This document shows, one piece after another, positions 42,201 to 52,293 of a DNA stretch of 64,000 nt. The stretch's first letter is position 1. Every line of letters begins with the position of its first letter. The stretch is from Penelope pileata. Taxonomy: Eukaryota; Chordata; Aves; Galliformes; Cracidae. Below the pieces are notes generated by a model, which saw only the letters and a program-made list of their open reading frames with translations, had not been told where the DNA came from and made no database searches. The stretch covers positions 852,908 to 916,907 of the forward strand of contig WBMW01005513.1 of the NCBI GenBank assembly GCA_013396635.1, given 5' to 3'. A program made the translations under genes and the position numbers.

Positions 42201-44662
42201 TTACATTCACTACAGGTAGTTTTCAGTAGTAATAGTGAACATTATTTCAATTCAGGGAAAACGATAACGTTACCTTCTAATTTTGTTTCTTGCTTTGTTT
42301 AGTTATTAGAAACTTCACCATAGTTGATAGTTGTTGGAAATAAACTGTTTACACAGCACTGAGGATGGAGAACTACTTTAGATTATAGTTCATTTCCTGG
42401 AAAGAAATTCACTTCAGTGACGTTCTGAAAAGCCTCTTTAATTTTGCCTTTTTACAAAAAGGAGCAGGTCCCCCATGACGACTGATGGTTCTTCTCAATC
42501 AAAGAATATAAACCATTGTGGAGAGAGGTTCTGAAAGAGGAGGAAAGTTGTTCAGCAGCGATACAGCACAGTGCAGCAGACCCTGAGACAGTGACAAGAA
42601 GCCGAGCTCTGGATTTAAAAATGGGATAGTCAGTAGTGAGGGTCCCAAGCTAGTTATCCCTGCCAAGAAGAAGAGTTTGTAGTCCCTGGTGTAATGAGTG
42701 GTATGAGAACAGTTCTGATTGACCTGTGGGACTGAAGTCAGTACCAAGGTACAGGACAGCCTTGCTGCATGACAGCATGTCAATAGCTTGTGCCTCTTTG
42801 AAGTACAATTTATTGTAATGGGTAGCCTTGCTCTTGGTCTTAAAGGAGACTAGGTCTGTGCTGGAAACCCTCTAGTAAAATAAAATGTGTTTGTATATAT
42901 GCCAGAAGCCCTCTTTTAGTGAGGTCATGTAATCTCATGGTTGTAAACCTGATTTCAATGGGGAGCCAATCTAAGCAACACAAGGAGTAGCCTCTTGCCA
43001 GCATGAACTGTGCCTGCACTGGCAGGAGCTGCCAGGACAGCTAATTTTTGGGATTGTACTGCTGGGTGTTTCTCGTTGCAGATTAGGTCTTTAAGATTTT
43101 CAGCCACATTGAGAGAAATACATGTACTGCTTTCAAAAGAAACATGCAGAATTAAGGTGGTAAAAATAAAAGCCTGAAATGCGTGTGTAGGTTTTTGATC
43201 AGAATGTGCTGCATATTTATTGGCAGGCTCAAACTGAGAGATACTTCTGTGATATGGAGCAGTAATATGTTTTGGTAACTTCATATTGTGCTCTTACCTG
43301 CTTTAACCTACAAGCTGTAGTGCTTTAAAATGAAGTTTAAGAAGGATTAAAAGTTCTTCGTGAATCCTTGTATACCTATGTATACATACGGTTATCTTTA
43401 GTGCCTGCCCTTGTGCTTTGTTTCGATCTACAGTATTTTTTCATGATATTATTAGAGAAGATATGATTTCCCTATATATAAGGGAGGTGCTTCCTAAATC
43501 TAAGTAGTAGTTGGTGAAGCGTTAAAAATCTGAGGCCCTATTGATGTAGGGAAATGCTGACACAAGTTCTTCAGTCCTTTTTCTGATAGAACACCCATCT
43601 TTAATTTGCTTGTCTCTTTACCCATATAACATTGTACAACTGTCCTTGAAAACAGCTCTTGCAGCATGAGCGTAGCCAGTGGAGTCAATTTAGCAAAGGT
43701 TGCTGTCTGTGTCCTAGCAGTGCAGGCAGACAGCCTGGAGCTGTGACTTACCATCAGCTAAACAGGTATGTGAGTAAGTACTAAAGATAGAAGCCTGTGT
43801 TAATTGCTGGTTTTAATCTTGTTCTTATGAATTGTTACTGAATTATTTCCCCCAGCAACAATATGTCAAAATGAATATTTTTCTCAGACTGTAAATAATC
43901 TAGTGGATTTCAGAACATTTTTAGTTTTAAGAAGATCCTTGCTACTATTTAAGAGTATGCATATCCCTGGGAGTATTTTTAATGAATCCACTTTAAAGCT
44001 CTGTTCCACTGCCGAGACGATGGAAGGAAACATCCCACTGGAAAACAGCGAGGCCCAAAGTATTTGGAGCTGGCTGAGACTAGAACTGGCCAGTTTCTGA
44101 GAGCAGAAACTGAGACTGAGCTGTTGTTTCTCTTAAAATGATTGCCTACCAAAATGTTTTCTTGATACATCCAAACAAAACTACTTTTTTTTCAGATCAT
44201 TTCTTTTCTTCTGCAATAGCTGTATATCTGGCTATCAAAACAGACAAAACAACAGAGATCTCACTAGTTCTGTCTTGTTGCTGCTAATGTGCTAATCCTC
44301 CACAGTAAGTGGGAAAAATTAAAGGATGCTCTTCGAGATTGATTAGGGTTTGGGGAAAGAGTGACAGTGACTGCATTTGGTCTTTACCAAGAACATTTTG
44401 CCTTATTAGGCTACTTTGCAAGCTAAACTGCACTTTATCTCGCAGCCCTCTAAAAATAACTCCGTATGGCTTTCTGTCAGATTGATATAAAAACTGTATG
44501 ATGACAATACATGGATTTGTTTAAATACAAAGCTGGAAGCATGAGCTGGACTCCAAATGATGAATGTCTTTGTATTCCAGAGTGGAACGTTTCCAAGACA
44601 GTGATGCATAGCCACCGAGTTGTAACTTTTCTGGTAATCTGTAACTTGGGTTTTTATTCTAC

Positions 44663-44678
44663 TTATTTATTTATTTAT
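44663..44678. repeat. Short TTAT repeat
   Basis: Four tandem tetranucleotide units (ttatttatttatttat) in intronic sequence. Confidence 0.75.
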
Positions 44679-45721
44679 ATAACCTCTCATATGTTGGATA
44701 TGACACTGTTAAAAAGTTACATGAACCTTTGATGACTTCCTAGACACTGTAATAGTATTGGAGAAGGTGACATTCAATGGCTTTGTAGTTCTTTTGAATT
44801 AAAAGAAATACACTGCATCTCAACTTTCTCATTTGAACGCTCTGTGGGTTCACTCATAGCGTAGAGAAAGCACCTTCTGCTTTACCTTTCTATGTTTAAA
44901 GTACTGTGGCTAAGGAAAGATGTCACTTCTTTTTACATCTTTTCTTATTCCGTGCAGGGTGTTTGTATCACATGCTCCTTCTCACTGGTGGTACCTTTCA
45001 TGTTTTAGCACAAGGTTTTAGAAAGAAGATTTTTTTTTTTTTTAAAGGACTCAAAGCGAATGGTGCTTAGGTTTCCTCCCAAACCCAACTTCCTTCACTC
45101 CTCCACATCCCTCCAGTCCTCCGCAGACTGACAAGCTGCTGTTCTGATAGCTCACTGCTTTCTCTTACTGAAACCAGATGAGGCTGCTGTCTCCAGAGCT
45201 GCTTCCTTATCCCCTGTGAACAGTTAAGCAGAGAGAGAGGAAGCTCAGCTGCGATTAACCCCCAGCTTGCCAGAGGTGGGGAGGATTCAGCTATGAATAG
45301 CTACAAGTTCAACAAAAGCAAATAATTTGACTCAAATTTAAACTTGGGCATTGCAAAAAGCAGCAGAAAAACGTTTTATTAAAGTGCATAGAAAGAGAGG
45401 TAGGCTAATCCTCACTGCATTTGAAAGTCTTTCTTCATGTATACCAAAGCTTTTAATTCTTTGCAGAAAACATGAACCTGGAATATTCGTTTGAAATCCA
45501 AAGAATTAGTGGACCAAATATTCCCCCAAAGTTATAGCAGGATAAAGAAGTCTATGAGGCAGTTTGCAAGATGTTTTGTAAAAATCTATCTAATCAAAGT
45601 TAATGAAAAATATGAAACACTCTTTAAGAAATCCACTTGATCATGCTGCAGTGCACCAAAGTTAGATTTGGTATGGAAAGGTCTTCAATGGATCCCTATT
45701 TCTCTCTCATTTGGAGAGCTA

Positions 45722-45788
45722 GAACAGGGGTTGGAACTAAGTGGTCTTTAAGGTCCTTTCCAACTCCCGTTCTATAATTCTGTGATTT
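45722..45788 (+). mobile_element. CR1 LINE 3'-end fragment
   Basis: The sequence reads ggttggaactaagtggtctt, then aaggtcctttccaactc, and ends in ttctataattctgtgattt. This is the conserved 3' untranslated end of bird CR1 retrotransposons, including the short ATTCTRTGAT-type terminal repeats. Only about 67 bp is recognisable, so it is a heavily 5'-truncated copy, as most bird CR1 copies are. It lies in the sense orientation within the ZMIZ1 intron. Confidence 0.85.
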
Positions 45789-48700
45789 GCTAGAAGAGAT
45801 GTCTTGAACTCTAGCCCGAGTGCCAGAAGAGGTTGTGAGGTTGAACACTGAAGCACTGAGTATTGGTGCTGTTCCATTTTACCCATGAATTTGAATGGAG
45901 CTATCTAAAAATTAAGATATCTCTTAAATTTTGGCATCTGTATTATTTCACATAAAACAATAAGGCTCTCGTGTCACAAAAAGCAGTTTTAAAACATTTT
46001 CAATCATTTGTAACAAAGAAGGATATACTGAAAGAAGAGAAGAACGTCATAGGTTGGGTCATATTTGGCCTTCCTTCAGAACCGCCCGGTGGACAAATAG
46101 GTGTGAGCCGGGGCACCTGCGGTAGTTCCATTGTTTTGCTGGAGATTATCTAAACTGATGCTGTCTTTGTGCAGTCATTTTTTTCCAGTTCTGTAAAGCA
46201 TCTCTTCTGACTGTCATGCTGTATTACAGGTGCAATTTTTCCTTAGTGTACAGTCCCTCATTCTTTATTTCTGCATGGTTTGGTTACTTCTGTTTCTCGG
46301 TTGTCTTTAAGAGTGTAGCTGTGAAGAGAACCAAATACACAAATATGATGAATGTGGCTTCATTCTGTAATTCTGGGTTGAGGTTTATTTTCCATATTTC
46401 ATTGTAATTGTATAGATCTTCGTGTTCTCCTGCACATGCTAAAGGCATTTAATCAAGAAAGGGAAGGAAGGGAGGAAGAAAATGGAGATTGAAAAGTTGC
46501 AGCACGGCATATTATCAGGTGGTTTTAAGGTAGCCTTCCTTTTCCGAAGAGTGTGGCGACTGACAAAGGGTTTTTTGCATTACGTTGCTTACAGATCCGT
46601 CTTAAGCCTTTGTATAGGTTTGAAGGAAAGATTTTTCTTAAGGGGGTAACAAGAACACGAAAACTTGAAAGTTAAATAGGACATAAGTCTCTTTCAGAAG
46701 ATTGTGTTTCCATCCAAACTACAACATTCCAGTAATTCCAGGTATGTAGTCCAGATCAGAGGGTGCATCAAAACGTGCAGATAACAAGGGAGCATGCAAA
46801 CAATGGTTATGGCCATGGAAGAGAGCAAGAGAAAAGGAAATGCTGTGTTAACATTTTGTAGCTTTCCTACCTTTGTTTTCTTAAGCTTTATGGAGCAAGT
46901 GATCAAAGGTTAAGTACTCCAGTGGTAGTAAGCCCTGCAATGTAGTAAACTTGGACTTAAAAAAAGAGACAGGACTAAACCATGTAGGAGTCTTTTTCAC
47001 TTTGTTTTTTATGCTGGGTTTTCCTCTCACACCTTTCTCTGGATGGAGTTGGTTTGATCCTGGGAAAGTGGGTTATGCATGAAAGACACTTGGTGCAGAG
47101 TCAAATGATTTTTTGTTTTTTTTTTTTAAAGTACATCACTGCTTTCTGACTGGGATGCAGCCCTGTGATTTATAACTGCTTCAACTGACTCAGCCTGCTG
47201 TGAAGTATTAGGAAAAATCTACAAGGCCACTGATCCATGTATTCTGTGTATTTCAGCTATGTAACTGTAAGCCTTCTAAAGAGTTTTTCGAATCCTTTGA
47301 ATCAATAGTAAAATATATACAAATCCAGGGAACTAATTCTTGGGCAAATAACCTGCTCTAGACAAATGCTGTAAGGAACTACCCTGCTGTGTTCAGCAGT
47401 GCAGCAAAACTCTGATGAATAAAGATTGGTCCCCAAGATAAACCTTTAAATCCTTGGTCATAGAAAATTTGCATTGCTAAAGGGTTACATTATGACTCAG
47501 TTGGCAACAAGTAGTATTGCAGCTCCTTAAAGAGAATTTCCTCACTCCTGTTTTTTCTCAAAACAACTTTTTGACTGTCTGCTCTGCACATCTCTTCTAA
47601 TGAAAATGCAATGGAACATGATGTCTCCCTGCATTGTGTAGTGTGTGCGATACTGAAGCATCCAAACTGGGAATTTGATCTCTGCTTCTCTGCAGCCTTT
47701 CCTTTTTTTTTCCCTCTTGGTGGTCTGTTGCTTTATTACAGGTGTTCATGTATTTGATTCATATTTTACAACATCACCGAAGAGGAGCATGGAGAGAGAG
47801 AAGCATGCATTACACCCAAAGGCAACCCCGCGTGACCTTGCCGCAGATTGGCACTGTGCCATTTTTGCTGCACAAAGACTCCCAGACGTATACATCCGCC
47901 CACATCATTCTCATGTTGACTATAAAAATTGGTGTTCTTTGAGCATGCAGGTCTGTTGCACCATCATGACTTGAGCGGACTTCTGACTTTCTAGAAGTGC
48001 ACTCTGGGAGGAGGGTGTTTTGGCGTGGAGAGCAGACAAGGAGCACTATGATGTGCATGTGCTGGTGGTGATGTTTTTCTGTGCTGAGCAGTAACTGGCA
48101 GGTTTGGGGGTCAGAAGGATTCTGGTCAGCGATGTGCCAGGCATTGACTAGAGATGTTAGGCAGAAAACACCGCCTTCTATTTGCAGTGAAGTGGGACAG
48201 CTTTGATAATCTGTTAGCTTGTCTCCTTACTTAGCTAGATGTGGCCCAAGCAAGCATCCTCCCTTTTCCCCCCTCAAAATGGAATGATGCCCCAGCTCCC
48301 ATCCTCCCCTCCCATGGGGCTGAGCACCTTGCTGGCCTCGGGAGAGTGAGGACCAGCACCAGAGAGGGCAGGCACAGCCATGGACAGCAGCACACTGTAT
48401 GGCCTCAGGAGCAGTGCCATGCACGGCCAAGGAGTTTGGTCTCCCACCTCAGAATTTTAAAGGTGCTTCCCCAGCACGGGCCTGCTTCCCCCGGTAGCAG
48501 ATGTCTTCAGTGAGTCTTGCTAATCGTTATCGCTGTCTGAGATAACCTTCCCTGTGATGTAGTTTGACATACTACTGTCATTGGGGCTTAAACATAGTAA
48601 TCTTTAAAAATGATTGGGAATTTACCCTAGAGAAAAAACTGTTATGATTAATTTCTACAAATGATAAACCACTCCTCCTTCAAAATCGCGTATGCTATGA

Positions 48701-50180
48701 AGTGTGATTTAATCCATTTAACTACAGAGCCTGATGCTTCTGACAACTGTGACTCAAATGTCATCACAGAAAGTGATATTTCAAGTGGCAGGGTGGGATT
48801 AGAAACCTGCTGAAGATTTGTCAAAGGAGAAGTAAGTACATAATTTTTAGATAAGTGATTTGTCTACTCTAAACCACTTCCGCTGGAAAGACAGGCAGCT
48901 TAAAAGAGAAACCGGCACTGGTTCACCGTAACGCGCATTTAATTGCAGAGGGGGAAAGAAAACAATCCTTTTACTTATGGTGACAGTTAGAGACAAAAAA
49001 CGTGTAGTATGGTGGGGAATATGAGTTTTCTATGTATAAATAATGCAATTATTTCTTCCCTCAGAAAATAAAATTTCTTTGAGGCATGGATGAGAAAGGA
49101 GCCAGTCTTTATATTAGGACCTCCCAGCTGCCTGATACATTGTTGTTGATGCTTTTCGTGGTTTTCCAGATGTTAAATAACACTGTAGCAACTGTGAGAA
49201 AACTTTGTAAATGCAGTAAAACTTGAAAGGGGCACGAAAATGCAGGCTCTGTGTATCTAGAATTTACTAGAGGTAGAGTCAGTTACGAATTCCATTCACA
49301 ACCTCGGTGTCTGAACTCAGTGCAACACCTTGGTAGGGAGTTTGGTCTTTCTTTGGGATTATCAACATATGCTGCTTAATGCTTTTCCAGCCCTGAACAG
49401 TGTTCTCTAAAACTCGTGCTATTTATCTATTCTGCCTGTCTAGCTGCATAATTTATGCCTCCCTAAAGCATCTGTCCACTCTGAAAGGCAACAGAAATAG
49501 TTAATGGGGTTCTCTACTTTTCTCATGTGACCCAATCTCAAATTCGAGCAACTGCGATAGAAACTTCATTTTACTTAAGGGTTCTCTCTGCCGGCCCTAT
49601 GGGTCTGGCTTGATCTCTGAGGATCTGGCTGAAGTCTCTCCCATGCCGCAGGGACCATCCCTTATGGATGAAGGTGCTCCAGCCCAACCCTGTGTTGGTA
49701 ACACGTGCAGCAGCCATATTGTGTAAGAAGTCTTCCTTTGGCTACAGTTATGCAGCCCTGAGATAGCAGAAGTGTCACCGAGAGCCCGGTTTGCAGCACT
49801 GCTCGTGCCGATGGCCAGGGGGGTTGACGATGACCTGCCCCACAGCCTGACCTGGGCGGCTGTTGGGAGCGGGAGTCGGGAGGGAGCCCGTGCCTCAGAC
49901 TTGTTTGAAGTAGATTCCCAGGAAAAAAGCGCCACGAAATGTGACAATGCTTTTTTGTAGAATCACTTTTCTGAGAAGAACTGCTCTTTGATATCTGTGA
50001 TAGTTTGCTGTTCCGATCTGTCATATTGCAGACTCCTTCTGCTAAGGTGTTTATAAAGCATCGTTAAAGTGATTGTAAACATGGCAAGGAAAGCTGAGGC
50101 CATTTTTTAGCCGAAAGGAATTTTGCTTGATTGCATCCTTCTTTTTTTTGTTATGTCAGCTTTGTCTGCTTTCTTACTAG

Positions 50181-50388
50181 GCTGTGGGCAGACTGAGCTG
50201 TGGGCAGGCCAGGCCGTGGGGCTGGCTGTGATGTGAGCAGCCATGCCATGGGCAGGCCATAACGTGGACGGGCCGTGCCATGGGCAGGCTGTGCTGTGGG
50301 CAGGCCATAACACGGGCAGGCTGTGCTGTGGGGCTGGCCAGGCCGTGAGCAGCCGAGCTGCGGGCAGGCTGTGCAGCGTGGGCCCAGG
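50181..50388. repeat. 16-bp GC-rich minisatellite
   Basis: The tract consists of degenerate tandem units of 16 bp, such as gtgctgtgggcaggcc, ataacacgggcaggct and gtgccatgggcaggct. In the middle (about 50245-50330) they alternate in pairs, giving a 32-bp higher-order period. The outer units are more diverged. Open frames on both strands here are repeat translations rich in Ala/Gly/Pro/His and are not genes. Confidence 0.85.
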
Positions 50389-51390
50389 CCACCTTTCCAA
50401 AACAAGACGCTGGGGAGGAAGTGGCTGCACACCGCGAGGGCTGGCAGGAAAAGGCTGGTGCTCGGCTGGCCACAGCTCCAACTGCCAGTTCTCCCTCCGG
50501 GGAAGAGACAGAATGGTCACATTTGCTTCCTGTTTGTGTTTATTTTTTTCTTTGATACTGTCAAATGTTTTGCAGGGAAGGTTTTATTGAAACCAGCTAC
50601 ACTGTAGCACAAGTTGAAATGTGAAACTTGTTTAAAACTCTGTGTGTAATTAATTCTAAACTCAGGGAGGTGCGTGGGAAAGGTGGTTGGCTGGTGGGGG
50701 GAGGAACCAGCCACAGGCAGAGCTAAAGGTCTGGGCTCCAAATGTAAACAAAATTGCAAAAAAACACAAAACAACCCAACCAAGGACCTCACATGTCCAT
50801 TCTAATAACTCCCATTGGCAAACTACCACTCTCACTGCTGCCTGCCTCAGTTTCCCTGTCTGCAGGCAAGGGAGGACACTTGCTCCTGTGTCAAACCAGA
50901 GCCATCAGCATGGTGGTGCCACCAGCTCTAAACACAAACTGGTCACCTCAAATAACTGCCCACGTCTGCAGGGCCGTCCCCCCTCTGGGCTTACCACCTC
51001 CGAGTGGGTGCGCGGCCAGGTGCAGCCCCACGGCTCCGGCGCAGCCCCGCCGAGGTTTCCTGGCCCCAGTGCTGCCAGGTGCCGCCAGCGCTGCTCCACT
51101 GCAGCGGCCGCTGTGGCCGCTAATTAGCGTGCCTAGTTTGATGGATTTAGTCAACAGCATTCAGCAAACAGGGGAGGGGGAAGCAAGTGTGTAAGATTTT
51201 CCAAATCTAAAGACTTTTCAGCCCCAGTGACCTTAATGGTTTGTTATGCAGACTCGGACAAGTGTTGCTTCCAATTAATTGATCGAGGGGATTTATTTTC
51301 GCGTTTTGGCCGGGTGCCAGAGGCGGAGGCTTTGTCCTGGTGCTCTAAGCACCACCCCTCCTCGCAAGTTTGAAATGTGAGCTGCCTGCA

Positions 51391-51440
51391 TTTTTTTTTT
51401 TTTTTTTTTTTTTCCTCCTCTGTCTCTCTCTCCCTTCCTT
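51391..51440 (+). repeat. Poly-T and polypyrimidine tract
   Basis: A run of 23 T is followed by almost pure C/T sequence (cctcctctgtctctctctcc) to about 51440, with one G. It lies just upstream of a candidate exon and could act as a strong splice-acceptor tract or a nucleosome-excluding element. Confidence 0.9.
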
Positions 51441-51449
51441 CTGGCAAAG

Positions 51450-51591
51450 TGGCTGTGGTTGTGTGCGTGTGTGTGTGTGTGTGTGCGGAGTGTCAGTAGG
51501 AGAGGAGGAGGGAGAGGTGTAATGGGAAGGCAAGAGATGGATCACTAGAGGCAGAAAAGAAAACCATCAATATCAGTAACATGCAGCCGAG
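51450..51591 (+). other. Candidate non-coding or first exon with strong donor
   Basis: The segment ends CCGAG|GTGAGA, a near-consensus splice donor at 51592. It is preceded by a long pyrimidine tract (51391-51440) and ggcaaAG at 51444-51449, which could serve as an acceptor. It could also simply be the end of a first exon starting upstream. An ATG at 51581 would give only ATG CAG CCG AG before the donor, leaving phase 2. That does not match the phase-1 entry the next ZMIZ1 coding exon requires, so it would act as 5' UTR if spliced there. Confidence 0.3.
51459..51486. repeat. GT microsatellite
   Basis: An interrupted run of GT dinucleotides (gtgtgcgtgtgtgtgtgtgt) lies inside the promoter-like zone. 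It is likely length-variable between individuals. Confidence 0.9.
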
Positions 51592-51839
51592 GTGAGATTT
51601 TCTGAGCGTTTGATTTTCTTAAAACCCTTTCAGAAGATTTAAAGCAGCCTTTTTCCATGCCGTCTGCCAAAGACGTACTCCTAAGCAATGTCATATGGAT
51701 GCTTACATGTATATTGCTGTTTTAGGTCTGTTCGCGTATGTGTGAAGTTTTAAAGCTTAACCTGATTCTCTTTATTGTCTCTAGAGGGTTGTAGCTCGAG
51801 CACAAATAGCCTGTTGGCAAGTACGGTATGAGCCCATTA

Positions 51840-52185
51840 GCAAGACTCCATCTGTGATTGGTTTTGCCTGGAAACCGGGAGACAAGCAATGAATAATTGA
51901 TGTGTGTTGTGCGGTAGCTGGACAGGCAAAGAGGAGAGAGAGAGAGGGAGAAACAGAGCAGGGTGCCCTCAGAGGGGGGAGAGAGAACAAGCTTGAAAAT
52001 AGCTCCTGGCTGCCTTGTGCCGAGATTACGGCAACCCCGGCTGCCTTTGTTCTGCACTGGCTGGTTCCTGCCTAGAAGTGCTTTCAGACATATGTGGCCT
52101 TTTTCTGCAGCAGAAGAGAGGCAGGAAAAAGCAGAGGAGGGGGAGCAAAGGAAGACTAGTTTTCTGAATGAAAGATAACTTGTGG
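51840..52185 (+). other. Candidate alternative first exon with donor TGG|GTAAGT
   Basis: The end at 52185 is followed by GTAAGT, a perfect donor core. The upstream sequence is purine-rich and contains the inverted CCAAT box at 51857. The start boundary is arbitrary because no initiation site can be seen. The frame opened by the ATG at 52091 closes with TAA before the donor, so any such exon would be untranslated with respect to ZMIZ1. Confidence 0.3.
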
Positions 52186-52199
52186 GTAAGTTGGTTTCT

Positions 52200-52293
52200 G
52201 GGGGGGCGGGGGTGTGTACGTGGGGTGTGTGTGTGTGTGTGTCAGCCTGCCCGAGTGTGTGTGTGTGTGCGCGTGTGTGCGCGTGTGGCAGCG
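52200..52293. repeat. G-rich and GT/GC alternating repeat tract
   Basis: The tract opens with seven G, a C and five G, then GT repeats in two blocks (about 52221-52241 and 52254-52287) that include gcgcgtgtgtgcgcgtgtg. The alternating purine-pyrimidine part is Z-DNA-prone and the G-rich start could form a quadruplex. It begins 15 nt downstream of the strong donor at 52186. Confidence 0.85.

Noticed and set aside
50107..50607. Overlapping Pro/Ala/His-rich and Gly/Ala-rich frames on both strands
   Set aside because: They are translations of the 16-bp minisatellite, open only because the repeat lacks stops.
50687..51194. Two 146-codon + strand frames
   Set aside because: Both run through CpG-rich sequence with few stops. 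They overlap in different frames, and neither shows a known domain or ZMIZ1 similarity.
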